Source: Phoronis ovalis
Taxonomy: Eukaryota > Phoronida > Phoronidae
NCBI GenBank assembly: GCA_028565635.1
Contig: JAOXYB010018627.1
Span: 6,918-18,313, forward strand
DNA: 11,396 nucleotides
Direction of reading: 5' to 3'
Shown: one piece after another, positions 1 through 6,232 of the stretch
Numbering within the stretch: the stretch's first letter is position 1
Layout: the number at the start of each line of letters is the position of its first letter
The notes under the pieces: generated by a model
Told to the model about the DNA's origin: nothing
What the model saw: the letters and a program-made list of their open reading frames with translations, nothing else
Database searches by the model: none
Made by a program: the position numbers and the translations under genes

Positions 1-1412
1 AAGACGTTAATTTTATACTACAAAAGTACATTTTAATAGAAAGTTATTGAACTTATTTGTAATTTTGGCTCCTGAATATAGGTGCATGTTTGTTTTTTAA
101 ATTAAGTTTTTTCATTAAGTGATTGTTACTCACTTTAAATTAAAGGTTGTTTTTTTTGTTTATTTATTTATTTCCCTTAAAATTGATAAACTTTTGACCA
201 CATGGTGATTTGCGCAGACAGGTGGTCAATTAAATAGCTTTGTCTTTCTTGTGACAATCTAGTTATGTTTAGAGATAATGAGTTAATTTTAATCTGGACA
301 CCTGAGGTTAATTAGTGCATTTGTCATATCTGATTGCATTCTATTTTACATAATAAAAATTGTAATTACATCTTCAGTTAGGACTGTGATTTATCAAGTG
401 TCAATAATGTAGAAACACATGTACTAATAAGCCATTGTTTAGCTCATTGCCTCCAGTCTCTTATGATATTTAGAGGCAGTTTGTGTTTGATGCAGCAAAG
501 ACAGCAAGCGGATTATAGCTGATTGTAATATTATAGTTAAATAATTCAGAAAACATTTAATTCTAAAATCAAGTATGTAGTTATTACAAAATATCTGACA
601 TATGTAAATGTGAGCATATATAAGATAATGCTATAAATATTACTAGCAGTTGTTGAATAATGATGAATACATTCATTGAAAGATGTAGATACCAGTGATC
701 TTTTAATTTTCAATATGCGGAGCATAATAAAATAAGCAATTGTTCTTGCTGTAAACAACAACAGTTTACATGTATGTCAACAACAGTAGAATTACAACCA
801 TAATTTCAAATTTTAAAAAATATAGCAAATGATTTCAAATATGGTTGTGTGAACCAATTTTTGGTTAATTTTAATTATTATAAGGACAAAAAGTTTTTTC
901 TAATTATTTTACTTCATAATATAAAAAATATATACCAAATATAAGAATATTTGCTTAATGTATAAAATTAGTTTGTTTGGCATGGTTAATATATGATCTT
1001 TTAAGGTTACTGTATTTCCTTGTAATATACAGATAACTTAAATTGAAATTTTGCCAAGATTAAAAGATTATTTATTTAATTTGATTTTTTAACAAACAAT
1101 CCAAGAAAAACACTCCCATGATTAATTTAGATTTTAGCCATCTGTATGTTCACCACTGTAGTTTCTGTTTAGTGTACCATTATGGTAGTTCTGTTAGGTG
1201 ACAAACCACAAATCAATACTCAGATGATATGATGATAATAAAAGAAAACAATTAAAGAATAGAATGCCTGGTTGAAACTTGTTGTGAAGAAGATAATATA
1301 TAGTTACACCTGCTTTTTTTTTCAAAGATGTCTAGTAAGAAATGAAAATGTGATTTAGAAACTACTTGATAAACATTTGGTGTATATAACATTAATTACA
1401 AATATATTGACC
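1..1412. other. AT-rich, CpG-depleted non-coding stretch
   Basis: I see no gene here. The stretch has very few CpGs (four in the first 1.4 kb), short T and A runs, and an ATTTA-type run at 159-173. The one long minus-strand frame (546-761) encodes a low-complexity I/Y/T-rich string expected from AT-rich DNA. The part at 190-330 stands out and is listed separately. This is most simply intronic or intergenic DNA that was methylated in the germline. Confidence 0.6.
190..330. promoter_or_regulatory. Candidate cis-regulatory segment (E-boxes, TAAT cores)
   Basis: The segment is less simple in composition than its flanks and packs many binding-site-like words. These include E-box CACATG at 199-204, E-box CAGGTG at 219-224, and an inverted repeat GACCAC (196-201) / GTGGTC (222-227) enclosing both. 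They are followed by CAATTAA, GATAATGAG, a CACCTG E-box near 300 and a GGTTAATTAG homeodomain-type core. What is seen is the words and the inverted repeat. That it is an enhancer is inference. Conservation in a related species would be the decisive evidence. Confidence 0.25.
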
Positions 1413-1631
1413 TTGCAGCCATAACATAAATATAAAGAAAAAATGGGTGGTCACGTTTTTAGTAGTGAATGGGTGGTCACGTTTTTAGTAGTGGATGGGT
1501 GGTCACGTTTTAGTAGTGGTTTTGGGATTGCATTATCTGTATTGTCATCATGTTGCAGCCTTAAATTAAATATCAAGAAAAAATGAGTGGATACTTTTTA
1601 GTAGTGGTTTTGGGATTGCATTGTCATCATG
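1413..1631. repeat. Two-copy tandem repeat, 140 and 79 bp, nested
   Basis: Copy one (1413-1552) and copy two (1553-1631) both begin TTGCAGCC. They run through an A-rich segment, the ATGGGTGG/ATGAGTGG...TTTAGTAGTGG block, then TTTTGGGATTGCATT and TGTCATCATG. Copy one is longer because its central block is present three times (1443-1519) and because it carries an extra 9 bp (about TATCTGTAT) near 1535. After removing two of the three central blocks and that insertion, both copies are 79 bp. A third partial start (TTGCA) follows at 1632. This is a minisatellite-type array with a second, inner level of amplification. Confidence 0.85.
1443..1519. repeat. 26-bp minisatellite, three units
   Basis: Three head-to-tail units lie at 1443-1468, 1469-1494 and 1495-1519. 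Each starts ATGGGTGGTCACG and ends TTTAGTAGTG plus one base. The third lacks one T in the T run, so it is 25 bp. The three units contain three of the few CpGs in the region, each in GGTCACGTTT, which suggests recent amplification or protection from CpG decay. Confidence 0.93.
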
Positions 1632-1646
1632 TTGCATTTACATGAA

Positions 1647-1697
1647 AAAAGTTGAGGGATTTGATTGTATCAATAAAAGTTGAGGGATTTGATTGTA
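1647..1697. repeat. 23-bp direct repeat, period 28
   Basis: Two identical 23-bp copies (1647-1669 and 1675-1697), with core GTTGAGGGATTTGATTGTA, are separated by TCAAT. They lie 15 bp after the nested tandem array and may come from the same slippage-prone locus. Confidence 0.92.
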
Positions 1698-2702
1698 GCA
1701 CCAAATACTATTTAGAAGAAATGGTATAATACAATTTTTATGTTGTTAAATACACTGTGTTTGCATATGCTAATAGCAGGTGTGATAAGAGGCATGTGAT
1801 GATTGAAGAAGTGTGATTAGAGCATTTGAAACATGAGCTTTGTTTATATATACTCACACAGAACAAAACATTAGCCTTGTGGCTAACAGGTTTCTTGATC
1901 TTTTTGAAGAATAAACCCACCTGAATCATTGATCTTAATGTATCCTACCTATTTGGTGAGCTTATAGTATGTAACTTATGAACTGTATTATGTATGAAGA
2001 GGCCTGTATTTAGAATATTTAGATGACGAATTAATTGCTTTCAGAGGCACATTTTAGGGCACATTAGATACCCAGAATTGAATACAGAATTGTTGTTCTG
2101 TGATTTATTCCAGAAGTAGAGTTGGTTATTATATAAGATTCAGTAAAAAGGTGGAAAAAAACAAACATGATGTTGTGTTTTTAATCCACGATACTGATTA
2201 GCTTCATCCACTGTTTGAACAATTTCTTTGATGTTAAACCAGCGTAGGCAGAGACTGATAAAGAGCTCTCTAGACTCAACAAGGCTTGAAAGAAAATGCA
2301 CCTAACCTTTTAGATGTAAATCTGTAGTAAAGTTATGCATAATTAGTTTTTACATGTATCTTAAGTCTGATTTAAAAGTATTAAATAATCGATAATAATG
2401 TTTAAAAATAGGTTGATAATTTTGAAGTAAAATGCCATTAACAGAATTCTAAAGGAAAAAAGGAAAATGAAAATATAAATATTTTTGACTTTTGTGTATG
2501 GGTAAAATTGGAACTTCTCCCAAAGGAAAAGATGTATTTTTTTACATATCAGTTTACATATACAATAATAGTCTCATTTGAATATTTTTGTTCTTTAATT
2601 TCCTCTTTCTGCAGTTTATTAATTTACACTGCAGCTAAAATAAATATGTATCTGGGTTTGTATTTTCCAATATATTCTATTAATCTTCACTGATTAGCTC
2701 TC
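1698..2702. other. CpG-poor non-coding stretch, nothing identifiable
   Basis: There are only four CpGs in about 1 kb. The reading frames at 1738-1929 (minus) and 2508-2693 (plus) have no recognisable domain and chance-like composition. A pyrimidine-rich run ending TTTCTGCAG at about 2600-2614 resembles a splice acceptor. The frame after it closes at the end of a low-complexity string and no good donor follows, so I do not call an exon. Confidence 0.55.
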
Positions 2703-2857
2703 TTGATAATCAACCTGTTACAGGTGATTTGTAGTATTGTGATAGAATTCCTGGGCAGATGTATATTTGCACCTTGCTAATACCACTTTCTGATTGGTCA
2801 ATATTCATGACCTTTGACATTAACAATTCTATTATTACTCCTGTCATCTTTGACAGG
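2703..2857. promoter_or_regulatory. Candidate cis-regulatory element rich in palindromes
   Basis: Two abutting 11-bp odd palindromes open the segment: TTGATAATCAA (2703-2713) and CCTGTTACAGG (2714-2724), the second overlapping the E-box CAGGTG (2721-2726). Further on are ATTGG (a CCAAT box on the minus strand) in CTGATTGGTCAAT near 2790-2802, an octamer-like ATATTCAT, and TGACCTTTGACAT (2808-2820). Read on the minus strand, the last is a near-perfect DR1 nuclear-receptor repeat of the HNF4/COUP-TF/RXR type. The segment ends with the inverted repeat CCTGTCA / TGACAGG (2840-2846, 2851-2857), two facing TGACAG sites of the MEIS/TGIF type. There is no CpG in the segment. Enhancer function is inferred from site density alone. 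Confidence 0.35.
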
Positions 2858-3029
2858 TATGAAAGAACATAGTTCATTAGCCCAAACAACCCATTAGCAA
2901 AAAAATACAGTATAAATCAAGTAAAAAACATTACAAAAACCAAGGTAATACAAAGAAAAAGTTATAATTCCATCAGACCAGTTACCAAATCAAAGCAAGC
3001 TACAATCAGATAGGTGTAGTATTACACTT

Positions 3030-3215
3030 AGGGTAGGTTAATGTTGATAACAGCACCTTCTATGCAGGATAAAATGAAGGTGATAATCTGTCGGCCAATT
3101 ATATTTATGTGACAGTCTAATAAAAACGGGATTTTATGATCCTAAAGATATATCCAAGATATCGCCAAGTTCTTGTTAATTAAGGTATCTGTTAATCAGT
3201 GCTTTTTGTGGTAAT
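3030..3215. promoter_or_regulatory. Candidate cis-regulatory segment (GATA/TAAT/TGACAG words)
   Basis: The segment includes the inverted repeat CACCTTC (3054-3060) / GAAGGTG (3076-3082), GATAATCTG, CCAATTATATTTATG, a TGACAG site near 3110, a GATAT...ATATC pair (3147-3163) and TTGTTAATTAAGG. It holds three of the region's scarce CpGs. Site density is above the surrounding sequence by eye. Function is inference. Confidence 0.22.
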
Positions 3216-3983
3216 TTTGAACATCAACAATTTAATTTTTTTTTCCGATTTGGCACAAATAAAAAGATATCAATCATTTTAAAGATAATTGACAATGTTA
3301 TTTTTACTGCAAAGAAATTGTCAGCATTTGTTATTTAAATGATGTCTGGTGTGGGTGTACATCAAAACATTTATTCCAATGACAGATGTCTATTAATAAC
3401 CACTGCACAACATCTTAGGATTCATGGGTGGCTTATTGTGATTTTTGTTTGTATCTCCTTCTGTCTTCAAAGACTAATTTGTGGTTCTTCCTTATATCTG
3501 TCAGCTGTTTATTGTTGGCATTGTAATGTCATTTTCATAATCTCTTTATGTGTAACATAAAGAAAATTACAAGGTTAACTGAATCCTAATAGGGATATGT
3601 AAGGTTTTGTTCTATCTGAGTGATTTCACTGATCTCTGTATAACTGGCTATAAGTTATGTACATGTCCTGGGTAGAGACAGTGTATGAATCAATGACATT
3701 TTGTATATGCATATTGCTGGTTTAGAACAATTGTCCTCAGAATATGTGAACTACTGTGTTGGAGATTGACAGAATAATTTGACTATACTTAGCACCTGTT
3801 GAATTCTCACCATAACCATATTGAATGTCTTAGAAAAGCAAAAGAAAAATATTAATAATTTGCATCTGTATCATTTACAGACATCTAGTTTCTGTTCTTT
3901 GTTACTTTAAGAAAACTGGAATAATTATAAATAACTATTGTATGAAGTATTATGAATTTTGTTAATAAATCTTTGGCACAAAA
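3216..3983. other. CpG-free non-coding stretch
   Basis: Only one CpG occurs (near 3246) in about 770 bp. The plus-strand frame at 3339-3560 encodes a C/I/L-rich 73-residue string with no motif, which I treat as chance. A short pyrimidine tract ending ATTTACAG occurs near 3881. I see no gene, RNA or repeat. Confidence 0.55.
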
Positions 3984-4170
3984 ATTGTAAAATCACAGCT
4001 TGCTGTACTATCCGAGTGTTGTTAACTTCAGATTCAATACTATGCTGTTAAAAAAATGCTTCACAATAAAAAAAACCAGAAATTGCAAAATCACAGCTTG
4101 CTGTGCTATCCGAGTGCTGTCACCTCAGATTCAGTGGTTGTTCCAAAAATGCTTCACATTCAATAAAAAG
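3984..4170. repeat. Diverged direct duplication, period 98 bp
   Basis: Copy one is about 3984-4075 and copy two about 4082-4170. The first 35 bases match at 33 positions (shared core AATCACAGCTTGCTGT, then CTATCCGAGTG), and both differences are transitions. Homology continues through CAGATTCA and ends with AAAATGCTTCACA and CAATAAAAA-like tails. The single CpG in each copy (CCGAG) is kept although CpGs are nearly absent around it. In copy two CACAGC/GCTGTG forms a small hairpin. The plus-strand frame at 4000-4239 simply runs through both copies and is not a gene. Confidence 0.85.
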
Positions 4171-4312
4171 AAAACAGTTGTAATTATTTTGCTGTTGAGA
4201 ATAGATAAGCATCTTACTTCACCAATGGAAACCAGCTGATAATTGCACTACCTTGAAGTGAATTACTCTGCAATTTCCATACTTTGTGTTTATCTTCATT
4301 TAAGTTTTACAG

Positions 4313-4708
4313 GAAATTCTAATTTTTGCCAACTTAAGCTGTCAATAAAATGTGCTTATATTTTGACTAGTAAGTTTTGAAACGATTTTTAGTGTTTGAA
4401 ATATTGGAAGTAATACAGTGGGCTATGTCAAAGACAGGAAATTATACTATCACCAGGTTGGTGGGCCTCAGCAGAATGAAATACAAAAAAAAATCTTTGT
4501 AATTCAAGGCTCTTGTAATAGAAGTCATGTTGCATTTCATTTTTTGTGACTCATGCTTTTCTGTTTTTGTTCAAGATTAATTTAGATCAATTTAATTTGC
4601 GCTGGTAATTGTCTCTGTACATTCTATTCTGTCTGGTCTATATCGTATATTTATTATTTTCTTTTGTCATTTCAGATTCAACTTCATTTATAATTAAAGA
4701 AGAAGACT
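4313..4708 (+). other. Possible 3' exon pair, plus strand (speculative)
   Basis: A splice-acceptor-like AGTTTTACAG ends at 4312, and a strong donor GTAAGT begins at 4370. The 57 nt between are open in only one phase. Some 300 nt later a strong acceptor TTTTGTCATTTCAG ends at 4675. The matching phase after it gives about ten codons (ending IIKEED) to a TGA at 4706-4708. AATAAAGG follows at about 4734. The phases agree and this would be a terminal exon, but both pieces are short, the peptide is unrecognised, and such combinations arise by chance in T-rich DNA. It could also be part of a non-coding transcript. Confidence 0.12.
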
Positions 4709-4719
4709 GAATTGTTTTG

Positions 4720-4850
4720 ACATTCCTGACACAATAAAGGATTAACTGCAGACAAATTGTCATTATGAGATAATATTTATGTCATTGACATCATCCTTTG
4801 CATTGCCAGCAATAGTGGACAAATAATTCTGATATTAGTCTACTATATTG
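4720..4850. promoter_or_regulatory. Candidate conserved-type regulatory element
   Basis: The segment is dense in developmental-factor-like words: ACAATAAAGG (SOX/HOX-like), GGATTAA (K50 homeodomain), AAATTGTCATTATG and GATAATATTTATG. It also holds the 13-bp odd palindrome ATGTCATTGACAT (4779-4791) and the palindrome ATTGC-CA-GCAAT (4802-4813) just after TTTGCATTGC. There is no CpG. The facing TGACA half-sites echo the palindrome at 2840-2857. If the exon model just upstream is right, this would lie in a 3' untranslated region. Otherwise it is intronic or intergenic. Confidence 0.3.
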
Positions 4851-5528
4851 GCAAGAAAAACTTTAAAAGTTGTTCGGAATAACATTTAGAACTATTTGTT
4901 CTGCACCTACTCATAAGAATTTCATTAATGTGTCTAGCTAGGTAAAATGACGAAAATGTGCACACTATGACGATGTTTAATATTCTATAATATCAAGAAG
5001 ATCGGCTCCAGTTGCAGTAATAATAGTGTGTATCCAGGTCCACACACTAACTTTCCTATTTTGAGCCTGTTCTTATCTATTTAATTCATTGCACAGTAAC
5101 ACTTATTGACCAGACAGCTTCATTTCTCTGCGAGCTAATTGCTAGTGTGATCTTTTTCCTATGATGACTTATCTTGATTGCAACAGGTATTTGTAGATAC
5201 CTTTTATTAAAATATCATTATTATAGTAAATTGTAGTGGTCGTGTTTCATATTCATTAAGTCAACTGAAATGAAATTGTGTAGGTTTTTTATATCATGTA
5301 TTTTAGAGTACAGTAGTTAGAATAAATTTCAACTTCATAATAGGATTTAAGTTATTATTTTTGGCTAAAAAACTGAACGTGAAGATTGATTTGAAAGTGA
5401 AAGTACAAGGCAGAGTTTTGTTAAAACAATTATCTGTCTTGTAAAATAATACCAGATATATAGTGATGAACATGATACTTTTATAAAGACAGAAAAGGAA
5501 AAACGTGTTGAAAAATATTCGGTATAAG
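4851..5528. other. CpG transition zone with one hairpin, no gene seen
   Basis: CpG frequency is intermediate here (about 12 per kb). A perfect inverted repeat AGTGTGT (5025-5031) / ACACACT (5042-5048) with a 10-nt loop lies in a less AT-rich patch at about 4975-5190, which also contains GATA- and homeodomain-like words. Nothing else is identifiable. Confidence 0.5.
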
Positions 5529-5666
5529 CTAACTTGTGGTAACCAAATGCAATAAAGCTTCGAACCTAATCTTTTCTAAATCTGATAACTTTGCAGACTC
5601 ATCTCCAGACATCTCCTTGTACCGCATGCCCGCAATGACTTGGAGACAACGCAGCTCTAGTTCAAT
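5529..5666 (-). CDS. Possible coding exon or relic, 45 codons
   Basis: I do not recognise the protein. On the minus strand, an AG at 5667-5668 is followed by 45 open codons and a TAG at 5529-5531. The product is unlike typical AT-rich noise. It begins IELELRCLQVIAGM, continues through RYKEMSGDES and ends in an amphipathic stretch DLEKIRFEALL, so it would be largely helical. The region is locally GC-richer (about 40%) and sits where CpG depletion ends. Against it, the acceptor has an A-rich rather than pyrimidine-rich tract, an in-frame stop lies immediately upstream, and no strong donor exists (CAA/GTTAGC at the stop is the best). It could be a terminal exon, a pseudogene fragment or chance. 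Confidence 0.22.
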   Translation of the reverse strand: MELELRCLQVIAGMRYKEMSGDESAKLSDLEKIRFEALLHLVTTS

Positions 5667-6058
5667 CTGTCACCGATTTTTTTCTACATGAGTTAATTGT
5701 TCTTATCATTTTTAATCTTTGGAGATTGAAACGGCATTATGAGTGATTGTAACTTGCACCGATATGCGACTCAATTATCTTGCCAGGTCAAGTCGTGCAG
5801 TGTACTTTCTGTGCTGTTGACATTAAAAGCTCGACGTGTATTACCTCTCTATTATCGCCAGTATAAAAAGTTCAACATCACTTCAGCAGAAATATTTTGA
5901 TCGAAAAATACTGAAAAGGCAGGTTTTCTGTGACCGAGACTCGGACCACCACTCTCTATTTATGGAGTGTATTGTATAACAATTGTAACTTGGCTGTAGT
6001 AAGTTGTGGGTATAGTGATAGCTGTAAACAGCGTAAATATTGTAACATGGTGCTCTTT
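5667..6058. other. Non-coding stretch with a TATA-like word
   Basis: There is no convincing gene. TATAAAAAG occurs at 5862-5870 on the plus strand, with a TCAGCA about 20 bp later, which is too close for a standard TATA/initiator pair. The overlapping short frames at 5883-6169 on both strands all run through the TA repeat and have no domain. Confidence 0.4.
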
Positions 6059-6093
6059 GTATATATATATATATATATATACACACGCGCACA
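6059..6093. repeat. TA microsatellite in alternating purine-pyrimidine tract
   Basis: A (TA)11 run (6060-6081) continues into CACACGCGCACA, giving 35 nt of strict purine-pyrimidine alternation. The TA part can extrude a cruciform and the CACGCGCAC part is the kind of sequence that favours Z-DNA. A 10-bp perfect palindrome CGAAATTTCG follows at 6107-6116. Confidence 0.95.
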
Positions 6094-6148
6094 AATATTT
6101 CGAACCCGAAATTTCGATTTCAGGTTTTCCAAAGCACGATAGCTCCCC

Positions 6149-6232
6149 ATGAAGAACTCTCTGAAACATTATTGGAACCCCGAAGATTGGAACATAGCTG
6201 TCGTGCAGTATAATCAGACACCATGTTCGTAA
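6149..6232 (+). pseudogene. Short ORF, possible retroelement integrase relic
   Basis: An ATG-to-TAA frame of 27 codons reads MKNSLKHYWNPEDWN at its start and then has the pattern AVVQYNQTPCS. Integrases of Ty3/gypsy-like retroelements often carry a segment of the type A-x(3)-Y-x-x-TP-x-S in the helical part of the core. The resemblance is only in spacing and a few residues. There is a stop two codons before the ATG and nothing integrase-like downstream. Both other plus-strand frames here also look superficially protein-like, which warns that the impression may be misleading. If real, it is a small decayed fragment, not a functional element. Confidence 0.13.

Noticed and set aside
1413-1697. 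CRISPR-like array
   Set aside because: Units abut head to tail with no unique spacers and the context is an animal genome. It is a minisatellite.
2600-2654. Strong acceptor TTTCTGCAG with a short open frame after it
   Set aside because: No credible donor follows and the peptide is low-complexity. T-rich acceptor lookalikes are common in this DNA.
4000-4239. 79-codon plus-strand frame
   Set aside because: It passes through both copies of the 98-bp-period duplication and encodes no consistent repeated peptide, so it is a by-product of the repeat.
5862-5892. TATAAAAAG followed by TCAGCA as a core promoter
   Set aside because: The spacing is shorter than the usual 28-32 bp, no plausible downstream exon is found, and TATA-like words are frequent at this base composition.
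5883-6169. Four overlapping 64-70-codon frames on both strands
   Set aside because: All owe their length to translating the TA microsatellite as YIYIY strings. They are shadows of the repeat.
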